Shown here in pieces: positions 8,017-17,652 of a stretch of 64,000 nt of DNA (positions are counted from its first letter, which is position 1; each line of letters starts with the position of its first letter). The DNA lies in NCBI RefSeq assembly GCF_029846275.1, contig NZ_JARVWS010000001.1:930001-994000 (forward strand). The letters run 5' to 3'. Position numbers and translations under genes: made by a program. The DNA comes from Nocardioides sp. CER19 (GTDB taxonomy: Bacteria > Actinomycetota > Actinomycetes > Propionibacteriales > Nocardioidaceae). Under the pieces are notes generated by a model. It had not been told where the DNA came from. It made no database searches and saw only the letters and a program-made list of their open reading frames with translations.

Positions 8017-8370
8017 ATGACGGTCGGCGTGGAGTGGCAGCCGGTCTGCGCGCTCGCGGAGCTCGAGGTCGGCCGTGGCGCCACCGCGCTCGTCCACGGC
8101 CAGTCCGTCGCGATCTTCCGCACGGACGGCGACCAGGTCTACGCGCTCGGCAACCACGACCCGTTCGCGCGGGCCTCGGTGATGGCGAAGGGCATCGTCG
8201 GCCGGCGCGAGGACGTGCCGTTCGTCGCCTCGCCGGCGCACCGGCACGCCTTCGACCTACGGACCGGGCGGTGCCTCGACGACGCCCACGTCCGTGTGCC
8301 GGCGTACGACGTCAAGGTCGTCGACGGCGTCGTACTGGTCGGTCAGCGCAAGCCGCTGTCGGCGGCGTAG
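8017..8370 (+). CDS. NirD-like Rieske-fold protein without Fe-S ligands
   Basis: 117 aa. The sequence resembles the small subunit of assimilatory NAD(P)H nitrite reductase: a Rieske-fold domain with [25 protein letters not shown] and a terminal VVDGVVLVG strand. Only isolated Cys/His remain, not the paired C-x-H/C-x-x-H ligands of a 2Fe-2S Rieske centre, as is normal for NirD. No nirB is in the window, so partner and pathway are unknown. The last 28 bp overlap the 3' end of convergent ispF. It may be an orphan subunit serving a remote nitrite reductase. Confidence 0.82.
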   Translation: MTVGVEWQPVCALAELEVGRGATALVHGQSVAIFRTDGDQVYALGNHDPFARASVMAKGIVGRREDVPFVASPAHRHAFDLRTGRCLDDAHVRVPAYDVKVVDGVVLVGQRKPLSAA

Positions 8371-8879
8371 ACGAGTGCTGTGGCGATCGCGGCGACGCCT
8401 TCGCCGCGACCGGTGAGGCCGAGCCCGTCGGTGGTCGTCGCCGACACCGAGACCGGCGCGCCGACCGCCTCGGACAGGGCCGTCTCGGCCTCCGCGCGGC
8501 GAGGGCCGAGCTTGGGGCGGTTGCCGATGACCTGGATCGCGACGTTGCCGATCGCGTAGCCGGCGCCCCTGACCAGCGCGGCGGTCTCGCCGAGGAGCCG
8601 TGCCCCCGAGGCGCCGGCCAGCTCGGGGCGGTCGGTGCCGAAGTGGGCGCCGAGGTCGCCGAGCCCGGCCGCCGACAGCAGCGCGTCGCACGCGGCGTGG
8701 GCGGCGACGTCGGCATCGGAGTGACCCTCCAGCCCGACGTCGGAGTCCGGCCAGGCCAGCCCGGCGAGGTGGAGGGGTACGCCGGCCACCAGCCGGTGCA
8801 CGTCGGTGCCGATGCCGATGCGAGGGGTCGCCTGGGGGGTCGCCTGGGGGGTCGCCTGGTGGGTCACGCCGCTGATCAT
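8343..8879 (-). CDS. ispF: 2-C-methyl-D-erythritol 2,4-cyclodiphosphate synthase
   Basis: MEP-pathway trimeric enzyme forming the cyclodiphosphate with release of CMP; 178 aa. Metal ligands D26 and H28 (GIGTDVHRL) and H61 ([14 protein letters not shown]), the H53-S-D phosphate site, and the CDP-binding [16 protein letters not shown] near the C-terminus. Normal proteins begin almost directly at the RIGIGTD strand; here about 19 residues precede it, including a tripled Gln-Ala-Thr-Pro made by a 12-bp tandem repeat. ATG 8879 or GTG 8867 could be the start. The 3' end overlaps the NirD-like gene by 28 bp on the other strand. Confidence 0.94.
   Translation of the reverse strand: MISGVTHQATPQATPQATPRIGIGTDVHRLVAGVPLHLAGLAWPDSDVGLEGHSDADVAAHAACDALLSAAGLGDLGAHFGTDRPELAGASGARLLGETAALVRGAGYAIGNVAIQVIGNRPKLGPRRAEAETALSEAVGAPVSVSATTTDGLGLTGRGEGVAAIATALVYAADSGLR
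8824..8859. repeat. 12-bp tandem array at 5' end of ispF
   Basis: Three exact copies of GGGGTCGCCTGG (8824-8835, 8836-8847, 8848-8859) with a fourth partial unit. Encodes (Q-A-T-P)x3 in the IspF N-terminal extension. Confidence 0.95.
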
Positions 8880-8907
8880 GCCGGACCCGGCGTGACGAGC
8901 CGCGCGC

Positions 8908-8913
8908 CAGAAT
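8908..8913 (+). promoter_or_regulatory. -10 hexamer of oxidoreductase gene, leaderless
   Basis: CAGAAT ends 6 nt before the GTG at 8920 and no ribosome site intervenes; this matches the leaderless spacing repeated across the window. Confidence 0.4.
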
Positions 8914-8919
8914 GGGGAC

Positions 8920-10488
8920 GTGACGGACCAGCGGGTCGGCTCGGCCTCCTCGTGGGCGCTCGCCGGCGCCCTGTCGGCGCTCGCCGGGCTGGCCGTCAGC
9001 TATCTCGCCGCCGACCTGGTCGGCGGCGACGAGGCGCCCGTCGCCGCCGTCGCGGAACGGGTCATCCGGCTCACGCCGGGCGGCCTGTCCGAGCGGGCGA
9101 TCCGCGCCGTCGGCCACGCCGACAAGCCGCTCCTCGTCGTCGGGATCGTCGTGGTGGTCACCCTGCTGAGCGCCCTCGTCGGGGTCGCCGCGCGCCGTCG
9201 CCCGGCGGAGTGGTGGCTGCCGCCGGCGGCGTACGCCGTCGTGGCGGCGGTCGGGTTCGCCGCCGTCGTGGCACAGCCGGCGCCCCACCTTCCCGGCGTG
9301 TTCGGCGTCGTCTGCGGCTACGCGGCCTGGGTCCTCGTCTTCGCGCTGCTCACCGGTCCGCTGCAGACGCGGGCACCTGACCTTCCGGACGCACCTTCCG
9401 CGGGGGCGGCCCACGAGGGGTCAGGTGCGTCGCGGAGGCAGTTCCTGATCCGCACCGGCCTGGTCGCGGCCGGCACCGTCGTCGCGACGTACGCCGGCCG
9501 GGTGGTCGGCCGGCGCCGGCGGCAGGTCGAGGCGGCCCGGCGCGCCCTGGAGCTGACCGGCGTGACACCGCCGCCGGCCGACGCGGCGTACGACCTCGAC
9601 GTCCCGCACCAGCCGCCGTGGCTGACCCCGGTCGGGGACTTCTACCGGATCGACACGGCGATCGTGCCGCCCGCCGTGGACCCGGCCGGCTGGACGCTGC
9701 GCATCCACGGGATGGTCGACCACCCTGTCGAGCTCACCTTCGCGGACCTCGTCCGGCGTCCGGTCACCGAGGGCTGGCTGACCCTCAACTGCGTCTCCAA
9801 CGAGGTCGGCGGCGACCTCATCGGCACCGCGTGGTGGAGCGGCGTGCGGATCGCGCCCCTGCTGCAGGCGGCCGGCGTGCACCCGGACGCCGACGGTGTT
9901 CTGCAGACCTCCGCCGACGGGTGGACCTGCCTCACCCCGATCGAGGTGCTCACCGACGACCGCAACGCGATGCTCGCCTTCGCCCAGAACGGCGAGCCGC
10001 TGCCGATCGACCACGGCTTCCCGGTGCGGATGCTCGTGCCGGGGCTCTACGGCTACGTCAGCGCCACGAAGTGGGTCGTGGACCTGGAGGTGACCCGCTT
10101 CGACAAGGCGCAGGGCTATTGGACCGACAAGGGCTGGAGCTCGCGCGGACCGGTCAAGCTCGCGTCCCGGATCGACGTGCCGCGGGGCGGCGCGCACGTG
10201 AGCGGCGGCGAGGTCACCGTGGCGGGCACCGCCTGGCAGCAGCACACGGGCGTGCGCGCGGTCGAGATCTCGGTCGACGGCGGCGCGTGGCAGCAGACGC
10301 ACCTCGCCGGCGTCCCCGGCGTCGACACGTGGGTGCAGTGGCGCACCACGGTCCCGCTCCACCGCGGCGACCACCAGGTCAGGGTCCGCGCCACGAGCGC
10401 GACCGGCGAGGTCCAGACCAGCGCGCGCGCCGCACCGGCACCGGACGGCGCGACCGGGTGGCACACGGTGGACTTCCACGTTTCCTGA
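8920..10488 (+). CDS. Membrane-anchored sulfite oxidase-family molybdenum oxidoreductase
   Basis: 522 aa. The N-terminal 150 residues contain about four membrane helices, followed by [15 protein letters not shown] (about 170-185), a twin-arginine-like anchor, then an extracytoplasmic molybdopterin domain. The molybdenum-ligating Cys is C291 in [11 protein letters not shown]; a [12 protein letters not shown] segment and a C-terminal dimerisation (Mo-co_dimer, Ig-like) domain follow from about residue 420. Family members oxidise sulfite or reduce oxidised substrates; no heme domain is present, and the electron partner is unknown. It is a YedY/sulfite-oxidase relative with its own membrane anchor. 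GTG start chosen from promoter spacing. Confidence 0.9.
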   Translation: MTDQRVGSASSWALAGALSALAGLAVSYLAADLVGGDEAPVAAVAERVIRLTPGGLSERAIRAVGHADKPLLVVGIVVVVTLLSALVGVAARRRPAEWWLPPAAYAVVAAVGFAAVVAQPAPHLPGVFGVVCGYAAWVLVFALLTGPLQTRAPDLPDAPSAGAAHEGSGASRRQFLIRTGLVAAGTVVATYAGRVVGRRRRQVEAARRALELTGVTPPPADAAYDLDVPHQPPWLTPVGDFYRIDTAIVPPAVDPAGWTLRIHGMVDHPVELTFADLVRRPVTEGWLTLNCVSNEVGGDLIGTAWWSGVRIAPLLQAAGVHPDADGVLQTSADGWTCLTPIEVLTDDRNAMLAFAQNGEPLPIDHGFPVRMLVPGLYGYVSATKWVVDLEVTRFDKAQGYWTDKGWSSRGPVKLASRIDVPRGGAHVSGGEVTVAGTAWQQHTGVRAVEISVDGGAWQQTHLAGVPGVDTWVQWRTTVPLHRGDHQVRVRATSATGEVQTSARAAPAPDGATGWHTVDFHVS

Positions 10489-10512
10489 CCTCGCCTGCCC
10501 GTTCTCTAGACT
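10485..10512 (+). promoter_or_regulatory. cysS promoter, leaderless
   Basis: CTGACC (10485-10490), a 16-bp spacer and TAGACT (10507-10512) form a sigma-A type promoter 6 nt before the cysS GTG, so the transcript should begin at the start codon. Confidence 0.55.
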
Positions 10513-10518
10513 TGCCGG

Positions 10519-11931
10519 GTGATCAGGCTCCACGACACCGCGACCGGCGAGGTCCGCGACTTCGTCCCCCTCGAGGAGGGGAAGGCGTCGCTCTACGTCT
10601 GTGGCCTGACCGTCCAGTCCGAGCCCCACGTCGGGCACGTGCGCAGCGGCGTCAACTTCGACGTGCTGCAGCGCTGGCTGCGCCACAGCGGCTACGAGGT
10701 GACGTTCATCCGCAACGTCACCGACATCGACGACAAGATCCTCGCGAAGGCCGAGGCCGCGGGCCGGCCGTGGTACGCCCACGCCCAGAAGATGCAGCGC
10801 GAGCTCGACCGGGCCTACGCCGCCCTCAACGTCTCGGTGCCGACGTACGAGCCGCTGGCGACCGGCCACGTGCCGGAGATGGTCGAGCTCATCGAGACGC
10901 TCATCGAGAAGGGCCACGCCTACGCCGCCAGCGACGGCTCGGGCGACGTCTACTTCGACGTGCGGTCGTGGCCGTCGTACGGCGAGCTCACGCGGCAGCG
11001 CGTCGACGACATGGAGGCGGCGACCGACGCGGACCCGCGCGGCAAGCGCGACCCGCGCGATTTCGCCCTCTGGAAGGGCCGCAAGGAGTCCGAGCCGGAG
11101 ACCGCGTCCTGGCCGTCGCCGTGGGGCCGTGGCCGGCCCGGGTGGCACATCGAGTGCTCGGCGATGGCGGGCAAGTACCTCGGTCCCGCGTTCGACATCC
11201 ACGGCGGTGGGCTCGACCTGCGCTTCCCGCACCACGAGAACGAGCAGGCCCAGTCGCGCGCGGCCGGGCGGCCGTTCGCGTCGTACTGGATGCACAACGC
11301 CTGGATCACCACCGCCGGCGAGAAGATGTCGAAGTCGCTCGGCAACTCGCTCACGATCCCGGCCGTGCTGCAGCGCTTCCGCGGCATCGAGCTGCGCTAC
11401 TACCTCGTGGCGGCCCACTATCGGTCGCACGTGGAGTTCTCGTTCGAGGCGCTCGAGGAGGCGGCCGCCGCCTTCCGGCGCGTCGAGTCGTTCTTGGAGC
11501 GCGCGCTCGAGCTGGTCGGCCCCGAGGACGCGGGCGTCGGCTCCGAGCTGCCGGAGGCGTTCGTCGCCGCGATGGACGACGACCTCGGGACGCCGGCCGC
11601 GATCGCCGCGCTGCACGAGGCCGTGCGTGAGGGCAACCGGCTGATCGCCGACCGCGACGTCGACGCCGTGCAGGCGACGCTCGGCTCCGTGCTGCTCATG
11701 CTCGACGTCCTCGGCCTCAACCCGGCCGACCCGGTCTGGGGCGCCGACCACGGCGCCGACGACCGGCTGACCAACGTCGTCGACGCGCTGGTGGCCGGCC
11801 TGCTCGACCAGCGGGCCGCGGCCCGGGCGGCCAAGGACTGGGCCGCCGCCGACGCCGTACGCGACCAGCTCAAGGCCGCGGGCGTCGAGATCACCGATAC
11901 CCCCGACGGACCGAAGTGGAGCGTCTCGTGA
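10519..11931 (+). CDS. cysS: Cysteinyl-tRNA synthetase
   Basis: Class I aminoacyl-tRNA synthetase, 470 aa with GTG start. Rossmann domain with the HIGH-equivalent HVGH in [10 protein letters not shown], zinc site formed by C28, C213, H238 and E242 (in HHENE), and the signature EKMSKSLGN that binds ATP. C-terminal DALR/anticodon-binding helical part ends at 11931. Collinear with M. tuberculosis cysS, which is likewise followed by the TrmH-type rRNA methyltransferase. It is not MshC, which has a shorter C-terminal part. Confidence 0.97.
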   Translation: MIRLHDTATGEVRDFVPLEEGKASLYVCGLTVQSEPHVGHVRSGVNFDVLQRWLRHSGYEVTFIRNVTDIDDKILAKAEAAGRPWYAHAQKMQRELDRAYAALNVSVPTYEPLATGHVPEMVELIETLIEKGHAYAASDGSGDVYFDVRSWPSYGELTRQRVDDMEAATDADPRGKRDPRDFALWKGRKESEPETASWPSPWGRGRPGWHIECSAMAGKYLGPAFDIHGGGLDLRFPHHENEQAQSRAAGRPFASYWMHNAWITTAGEKMSKSLGNSLTIPAVLQRFRGIELRYYLVAAHYRSHVEFSFEALEEAAAAFRRVESFLERALELVGPEDAGVGSELPEAFVAAMDDDLGTPAAIAALHEAVREGNRLIADRDVDAVQATLGSVLLMLDVLGLNPADPVWGADHGADDRLTNVVDALVAGLLDQRAAARAAKDWAAADAVRDQLKAAGVEITDTPDGPKWSVS

Positions 11932-11947
11932 TGGTGGCCGCCTGTAT

Positions 11948-12033
11948 GCCCATCGAGGTATGCAGCCGAGCCGCCGCTTCCCGGGCGGAACTCCGCACGG
12001 GAAGTGCGCATTCGCCTGCATACCTCGACGAAC
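11948..12033. repeat. 86-bp palindromic element, copy 1
   Basis: Imperfect 86-bp palindrome: left arm CATCGAGGTATGCAGCCGA, right arm TGCATACCTCGACGAAC, centre CGGAACTCCG. It differs from copies 2 and 3 mainly inside the arms and at the first three bases. It starts 16 bp after cysS and ends 19 bp before rlmB, i.e. between two genes read in the same direction. No coding potential. Confidence 0.93.
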
Positions 12034-12052
12034 AGACAGCGGAGAACTCCTG

Positions 12053-13009
12053 ATGGCAGGAAACAGCCAGCGCAAGGGCGCGATCGTGAAGCCCGGCAAG
12101 AAGAAGGGCGCCACCGTCGGCTCCGGCGGTCAGCGTCGCCGAGGGCTCGAGGGCAAGGGCCCGACGCCGAAGGCGAAGGACCGGCCCTACCACAAGGCGC
12201 ACAAGGCGGCCGAGCTCGCCGGCCGCTCGGAGGCCAAGCGCGCCGGCCGCCCGCGGAAGCGGTCGTCGTCCGACGCCGAGTGGATCATCGGGCGCAACCC
12301 GGTCGTCGAGGCGCTGCGCGAGGGTGTGCCGGTCAACGCCGTCTACGTCGCCGAGGGCGCCGAGCGCGACGGGCGGCTGCGCGAGGCGTTCCAGCTGGCC
12401 TCCGAGCACGGCATCGGTCTGCTGGAGGTCACCAAGACGGAGCTCGACCGGGTCACCGGCTTCAACGGCCACCAGGGGCTGGCGGCGCGGATCCCGGCGT
12501 ACGAGTACGCCCACCCGGACGACCTGCTCGACCGCGCGGACGAGGCCGGCGAGCCGCCGCTCATCATCGTCGTTGACCACATCACCGACCCGCGCAACCT
12601 CGGGGCGATCGTCCGGTCGGCCGCCGCCTTCGGTGCGCACGGCGTCGTCATCCCGACCAACCGCTCCGTCGGCATGACCGCCGCGGCGTGGAAGACGTCG
12701 GCGGGAGCGGCGGCGCGCATCCCGATCGCCCAGACGGTGAACCTCACGCGCCAGCTCAAGGCCTACCAGGACGCGGGCTGCATGGTCGTCGGGCTCGACA
12801 TGGAGTCCGACGTCTCGCTGCCGGACTTCGAGCTCGGTGACGGCCCGCTCGTGGTCGTCGTCGGTGCCGAGGGGGCCGGGCTCGGTCGCCTCGTCGGCGA
12901 GACCTGCGACCAGATCGTGTCGATCCCGATGGTCAACGCCGTCGAGTCGCTGAACGCCTCGGTCGCCGCGTCGGTGGTGCTCTACGCGGTCGCCCAGGCA
13001 CGCGCCTGA
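12053..13009 (+). CDS. rlmB: TrmH-family 23S rRNA 2'-O-methyltransferase (RlmB type)
   Basis: 318 aa. The first 80 residues are a basic, Lys/Arg/Gly-rich extension typical of actinobacterial members; then a substrate-binding domain (IIGRNPVVEALREG) and the SPOUT knot with motif 1 NLGAIVRSAAAFGAHGVVIP, motif 2 VVGAEGAGLGRL and motif 3 IPMVNAVESLNASVAASVVLYA, where Asn/Glu/Ser sit at the SAM and catalytic site. The family methylates G2251 of 23S rRNA, though some actinobacterial relatives have other RNA sites. ATG 12053 is 9 nt after GGAG and 20 bp after the 86-bp palindrome. Confidence 0.9.
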   Translation: MAGNSQRKGAIVKPGKKKGATVGSGGQRRRGLEGKGPTPKAKDRPYHKAHKAAELAGRSEAKRAGRPRKRSSSDAEWIIGRNPVVEALREGVPVNAVYVAEGAERDGRLREAFQLASEHGIGLLEVTKTELDRVTGFNGHQGLAARIPAYEYAHPDDLLDRADEAGEPPLIIVVDHITDPRNLGAIVRSAAAFGAHGVVIPTNRSVGMTAAAWKTSAGAAARIPIAQTVNLTRQLKAYQDAGCMVVGLDMESDVSLPDFELGDGPLVVVVGAEGAGLGRLVGETCDQIVSIPMVNAVESLNASVAASVVLYAVAQARA

Positions 13010-13017
13010 CTCACCGG

Positions 13018-14508
13018 GTGAGGACGCTCACGATCGCGGTGTACGTCGCGGTCTGGCTCGTGCTGGCCGTCGCGACGTCCGTCGTGGTCCTGCTGGGGTC
13101 GAGCCGCGACGTCACGGCGTTCTCCCACGACGCGACCATGCGCCCGACGTTCTCGGGTGACGTCGAGATCCACACGGGTCCGGTCCTGCCCGACGTACGG
13201 CTGCCCTCGCACAGCCCGCTCGGCCTCGACGTGACGCTCGGCAAGACTGACGCGCAGACGCTCGGCGAGCTGATGCAGCGGTACGCCGTGCTGGCCGGTG
13301 CGCCCGAGGGCGAGGAGGCGAAGCTCCGTGAGACGGCGGAGGACCTCGTGCTCGACGCCGTGCTGCGGGGAGCGGCCATCGCGGCGCTGCCGATCCTGGT
13401 GTGGGCGGCGATCGGGGCGCGGCGGCGGCAGGAGCTGCTCGCCCGGCTGACGCCGCGGCGGGGTGCGGTCGCGGTCGTGCTGGTCGGCACCGTCGGGCTG
13501 GCGCTCTGGCAGCCGTGGGCGCGCGACTCCGCCGACGGGGACGTCGCCGCCGAGCAGTCGTGGCTGCCGCTCCGGGCCTTCCTGGGCGACGAGGTCTCGC
13601 TGCCCGCCGAGCTGCGCGACGTCGAGGTGCGCGGCGACGTGACGACCGCGCAGACGCGGCGGCTCATCGAGAGCGCGATCAGCACCTACGGCAACAGCAA
13701 GGTCTTCTACTCCGCGGCCGCGGCGCGCGCCAAGGACCTCGTGCTGCGGAAGCCCGGCGCCGGTGAGACGGTGGCGCTGGTCGTCTCCGACCGGCACGAC
13801 AACATCGGCACCGACCAGGTGGCCCGCGCGGTGGCCGACGCGGCCGGCGCGACCGCCGTCCTCGACGCCGGCGACGACACCTCGACCGGGTCGAGCTGGG
13901 AGGCGTTCTCGCTCGACTCGCTCAACGCGACCTTCGATGACATCGAGGACCGCTGGGGCGTCGCCGGCAACCACGACAACGGGACGTTCGTGTCCCGCTA
14001 CCTCGACGACCGCGGCTGGCGGATGCTCGACGGCAAGACCGTCGACGGCCCGGGCGGGTCGACGCTCCTCGGCGTCCCGGACCCGCGCGCGAGCGGGCTC
14101 GGCAACTGGCGCGACGAGACGGGGCTCTCCTTCGACGAGGTCGCCGACCGGCTCGCCGACGCCGCCTGCAGCGCGCCGAAGCGGATCGCCACCCTCCTCG
14201 TCCACGACGCCAACCTCGGTCGCCCGGCCCTGGAGCGCGGCTGCGTCGACCTCGTCGTCGGCGGGCACCTCCACCTCCAGGTCGGACCCACCAAGGTCGT
14301 GGGCAGCAACGGCAAGGCCGGGTGGAGCTACACGACCGGCACGACCGGCGGGGCGGCGTACGCCTTCGCGCTGGGCAGCAAGCCGCGCCGGGAGGCGGAG
14401 GTCTCGCTCGTCACGTACGCCGACGGGCGGCCGGTCGGGATCCAGCCGGTGCGGCTGGAGACGAACGGAGACCTCCATGTCGATCCGTACGTGCCGCTGA
14501 CGTACTGA
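13018..14508 (+). CDS. Membrane-anchored metallophosphoesterase
   Basis: 496 aa, GTG start 8 bp after rlmB. One N-terminal helix (residues 5-28), two more around 120-140 and 145-165, then an outside or cytosolic calcineurin-like phosphoesterase domain: VSDRHDN (where D-x-H is expected), LDAGDDTS, VAGNHDNG, LLVHDANLG and the final GGHLHLQVG. The first motif is changed from D-x-H to D-R-H, which still offers Asp and His. Substrate unknown; the family includes UDP-diacylglucosamine hydrolases and phosphodiesterases. The C-terminus DPYVPLTY is unrelated to known domains. Confidence 0.85.
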   Translation: MRTLTIAVYVAVWLVLAVATSVVVLLGSSRDVTAFSHDATMRPTFSGDVEIHTGPVLPDVRLPSHSPLGLDVTLGKTDAQTLGELMQRYAVLAGAPEGEEAKLRETAEDLVLDAVLRGAAIAALPILVWAAIGARRRQELLARLTPRRGAVAVVLVGTVGLALWQPWARDSADGDVAAEQSWLPLRAFLGDEVSLPAELRDVEVRGDVTTAQTRRLIESAISTYGNSKVFYSAAAARAKDLVLRKPGAGETVALVVSDRHDNIGTDQVARAVADAAGATAVLDAGDDTSTGSSWEAFSLDSLNATFDDIEDRWGVAGNHDNGTFVSRYLDDRGWRMLDGKTVDGPGGSTLLGVPDPRASGLGNWRDETGLSFDEVADRLADAACSAPKRIATLLVHDANLGRPALERGCVDLVVGGHLHLQVGPTKVVGSNGKAGWSYTTGTTGGAAYAFALGSKPRREAEVSLVTYADGRPVGIQPVRLETNGDLHVDPYVPLTY

Positions 14509-14520
14509 GGCCTGCTGTTG

Positions 14521-14606
14521 GTTCATCGAGGTATGCAGCCGAATGCGCACCTCCCCAGCGGAACTCCGGCCGGGAAGTGACGACTCGGCTGCATACCTCG
14601 ATGAAC
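14521..14606. repeat. 86-bp palindromic element, copy 2
   Basis: Begins GTTCATCGAGGTATGCAGCC and ends with its reverse complement; the 22-bp termini are a perfect inverted repeat. The inner arms (GCGCACCTCCC / GGGAAGTGACG) still pair partly. It fills the gap between the stops of the convergent metallophosphoesterase and DUF4032 genes. Confidence 0.95.
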
Positions 14607-14621
14607 ATCCACGGGCGGACC

Positions 14622-15821
14622 TCACTCCGGCTCAGCGGCCAACGCCTCCTCGGGCTTCTCGGTGAGCACGTTGTCGACATAGCTGCGCGCGGCGTCGAGC
14701 AGCCGGACGCTGCGGCCGGCCTGCTCGGAGAGGTACCAGCGGTGGACGAGCACCTCGTGGAAGATCTCGGGCGGCTCGAGCTTGCCGCGCAGCTCGGCGG
14801 GGACCATCGCCTGCAGCGGCTCCCAGATCTCGCGCAGCCAGCGCTGGGCGACGACCTCGCGGTCGAGCCGGCCGAGGCCGCGGGAGGTGGTGTAGGCCGC
14901 GATGTCGTTGAGGAGCCGCCGCGCCTGGGCGTCCTCGGCGACGATGCCCGTGAGGTTCTGCAGCTCTCGAGCGTGGTGGCCGAGCTCGACGACACGCGGC
15001 TGGAGCCGCATCTCGTCGCCGTCGATGTCGGTGACGATGTCGATCTCCTCGACGTCGAAGCCCATGTCGTTGAGGCGCTCGATGCGCTGCTCGACCCGCC
15101 AGCTCTCCTCGGCTGAGAACGTCTCCTCGGCGGTGAGCTCGTTCCACAGCTGCTCGTAGCGCGTCTGCAGCCGCTCGATGATCGCCCACGGGTCGATCTC
15201 GGAGCCGCGGCCGGTGCCGCTGGCCATGACGTCCATCAGCTCGGCGTAGACGTTCTCCGTGCCGACGGTGACGTCGTACTCCCGCATGTGCTTCGACAGG
15301 GACTGCTTGAGCTCGCCGGTCTCGGCGTCGACGAGGTAGGCCGCGAAGCCGCCGGCGTCGCGGCGGAACAGCACGTTGGAGAGGCTGACGTCGCCCCAGT
15401 AGAAGTCGGCCAGGTGGAGCCGCACGAGCAGCACCACCAGCGCGTCGATGAGGCTCGGCACCTGCTCGGGAGCGAGGCCGTGCTCGAAGAGGCTGCGGTA
15501 GGGGAGCGAGAAGCGCAGGTGCTGGGTGACGAGCGCGGCCGGCAGGTCGTCGGGGCGACCGGCGACGACGGCCTGGGGTACGACGGCCGGCATCTGGATC
15601 CGCTGGAGGTCGCGGAGCAGCCGGTACTCCCGGAAGGCGATGTCCTCCTGGGTCTCCTTGACCGCGTAGACCCGCTCGCCGAGCCGGACGATCCGCACCA
15701 CGTGCCGGGAGAGGCCGCGCGGCAGCGGCACGACGTGCTCGGTCCACTCCTCGAGCGGGGTGTCCCAGGGCAGGGTCAGGATCGCCGGGTCAGGGCGGTT
15801 GGCGACGATGCGGAGAGCCAC
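14622..15821 (-). CDS. DUF4032 kinase-like protein
   Basis: 399 aa, GTG start. N-terminal half resembles lipopolysaccharide/Kdo kinase-type small-molecule kinases: VYAVKETQEDIAFREY (Lys near residue 54), LVRLHLADFYWGDVSLSNVLFR (catalytic-loop-like, DxxxxN) and YLVDAETGE (DxE metal motif). The C-terminal DUF4032 region (about 220-385) is helical. The start lies 13 bp after the GH13 stop, so the two form an operon. The natural substrate is not known to me; the partner suggests a sugar or storage-carbohydrate link. Confidence 0.85.
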   Translation of the reverse strand: MALRIVANRPDPAILTLPWDTPLEEWTEHVVPLPRGLSRHVVRIVRLGERVYAVKETQEDIAFREYRLLRDLQRIQMPAVVPQAVVAGRPDDLPAALVTQHLRFSLPYRSLFEHGLAPEQVPSLIDALVVLLVRLHLADFYWGDVSLSNVLFRRDAGGFAAYLVDAETGELKQSLSKHMREYDVTVGTENVYAELMDVMASGTGRGSEIDPWAIIERLQTRYEQLWNELTAEETFSAEESWRVEQRIERLNDMGFDVEEIDIVTDIDGDEMRLQPRVVELGHHARELQNLTGIVAEDAQARRLLNDIAAYTTSRGLGRLDREVVAQRWLREIWEPLQAMVPAELRGKLEPPEIFHEVLVHRWYLSEQAGRSVRLLDAARSYVDNVLTEKPEEALAAEPE

Positions 15822-15834
15822 GGCCCTCAGTGTG

Positions 15835-17652
15835 TCATCCGGTCAGGCGCCAGAGAGTGAAAGCCGGGGCGTCAGTGGCCGGGACCACTCCGTCGAAGCC
15901 GCTCGCGTCGCCGGCGGTGCTCAGGAGCAGGTCGCCCGCCGGCAGGTCGAGGGCGATCTCGGTGCCGGCCGCGCGTCGGGCGGCGACGAGGATCGTCCCG
16001 TCCGGGTGCTCGCGCAGGTAGACGAGGGAGTCGTCGTCGACGTACGCCCAACGCAGGCCGCCGCGGCGCAGCGCCACGTGCTCGCGGCGCAGCGACGCCA
16101 GGGCGCCGTATGTCCGGAGCGTGGCGGTGTCCCAGCTCTCGCGGTGGTGCCAGGGCATCGGGCGTCGGCCGTCCTCGCCGTTGACGCCCTCGAGGCCGAT
16201 CTCGTCGCCGGCGAAGAGCATGGGGACGCCGGGCAGCGTGAACTGCAGCCCCACGGCCACGCGGTGCACGGCCGGGTCACGCACCAGCGTGCGGATCCGG
16301 GCGCTGTCGTGGCTGCTGAGGATGTTCCAGGACTGGGTGGTCGCGCGCCAGCCGTAGCGGGCGCGCCACTCGTCGAGGCTGGCTCGCACCAGGTGGCCGG
16401 GACGCCGCGGGACGGCGACCGGGCGGCCGAACGGCCGGGCGTCGGTCGTCTCGGCGCGGACCCACGACCAGACCGGCCACGAGAAGCCCGAGTAGTTCAT
16501 GGTGCCGTGCCAGCCGTCGCCGTCGATGTCGGAGGAGGCGTCGTGGTTGTGCTCGCCGACGACGAAGGTGTCCTCGCGCTGCTCGGCGGCGGTCGCGCGG
16601 ATGATCCGGGCGACGTCGTGGTTGACGTCGATGTGGCCGAGCCGACCGGTCATGTTGGCGACGTCGATGCGCCAGCCGTCCACGTCGTACGGCGGCCGCA
16701 GCCAGCGGCCCACGACCGAGGTCGGACCCTCGATCATCTCGCGGCGGAGGTCGTCGTTGGTGTGGTCGAGCTTGGGGAGGGTGTGGTGGCCCATCCAGGA
16801 CTCGTAGACCTGCTCGTCGTGGAAGTAGTACCACCCGCGCGTCTCGCCGCCCTCGCGCGCCTGCTGGAACCACTCGTGGGTGTCGCCGGTGTGGTTGGAG
16901 GTCAGGTCGCCGAGCAGCCGCCACCCGCGCCGGTGGACGGCCTCGCTGAGCCGCTGGTAGGCCTTGTCGCCGCCGAGCAGCGGGTCGACGTGGTCGAACG
17001 TGCTGGCGTTGTAGCGGTGGTTGCTCTCGCCCGGGAACACCGGCGTCGTGTAGACGATGTCGGCGCCGGTCTCCTCGAGGTGGTCGAGGTGCTCGACCAC
17101 GCCGTCGAGGTCACCGCCGAAGAGCTGCAGCGGCGTGCGGGGGTCGGTGGCCTCGAAGATCACCGTGTCGTCCCACTCGGCGGGCACCGCCCAGGCGGGA
17201 GTCTCACGACCGTCGGCGGCCTCCGAGCGGGCGAACCGGTCGGGGAAGATCTGGTAGACGACGCCGTCGCGGGCCCAGGCCGGCGCCGGGGCGTAGGCCA
17301 CCACCTTGAAGTCGAACGTGTCGCTGCCGTCGTACCCGACCTCGCCGGCGGCCGTCAGCCACGTCTGCGTCCCGTCCGCCCGCTCGATGAGGAAGCGGTA
17401 GTGCGTCACCGGGTTGTGCACGGGCAGCTCGCCGCTCCACCAGCGGCTCTCCTCGCCGCCGGGCTCGGCACTGGTCGCGACCATCTCGTGGTAGGTCGGC
17501 TCGGCGTCGTACGTCGTCCGGACCCACGCGCGCTCGACCGGGTCGTCGGCGCTCGTCCGCAGGCGGACCGTGACGCGGTTGCCGAGGTGCGGGGCCTCGT
17601 CGGCGAGGTAGAGCGGGGAGCCGTCGTGGTGCGGGATGCCGAGCAGGCTCAT
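15835..17652 (-). CDS. Glycoside hydrolase family 13 (neopullulanase/cyclomaltodextrinase type)
   Basis: 605 aa alpha-amylase-clan enzyme with an N-terminal beta domain (about 1-125) as in maltogenic amylases and alpha-glycosidases, TIM barrel and C-terminal beta domain. Catalytic nucleophile D330 (VDGWRIDVAN), acid/base E367 (VVGEHNH) and D449 (LSSHDSAR). Likely hydrolyses short alpha-1,4/1,6-glucans in the cytoplasm; no signal peptide. ATG 17652 preferred; a TTG four codons upstream is possible. Operon with DUF4032. A trehalose-related role is an inference from otsA/otsB being in the window. Confidence 0.9.
   Translation of the reverse strand: MSLLGIPHHDGSPLYLADEAPHLGNRVTVRLRTSADDPVERAWVRTTYDAEPTYHEMVATSAEPGGEESRWWSGELPVHNPVTHYRFLIERADGTQTWLTAAGEVGYDGSDTFDFKVVAYAPAPAWARDGVVYQIFPDRFARSEAADGRETPAWAVPAEWDDTVIFEATDPRTPLQLFGGDLDGVVEHLDHLEETGADIVYTTPVFPGESNHRYNASTFDHVDPLLGGDKAYQRLSEAVHRRGWRLLGDLTSNHTGDTHEWFQQAREGGETRGWYYFHDEQVYESWMGHHTLPKLDHTNDDLRREMIEGPTSVVGRWLRPPYDVDGWRIDVANMTGRLGHIDVNHDVARIIRATAAEQREDTFVVGEHNHDASSDIDGDGWHGTMNYSGFSWPVWSWVRAETTDARPFGRPVAVPRRPGHLVRASLDEWRARYGWRATTQSWNILSSHDSARIRTLVRDPAVHRVAVGLQFTLPGVPMLFAGDEIGLEGVNGEDGRRPMPWHHRESWDTATLRTYGALASLRREHVALRRGGLRWAYVDDDSLVYLREHPDGTILVAARRAAGTEIALDLPAGDLLLSTAGDASGFDGVVPATDAPAFTLWRLTG

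Noticed and set aside
9421..12114. 897-codon open frame on the minus strand
   Set aside because: It is antisense to the oxidoreductase and cysS, both with clear catalytic motifs; composition is the His/Asp/Arg-rich shadow usual in high GC.
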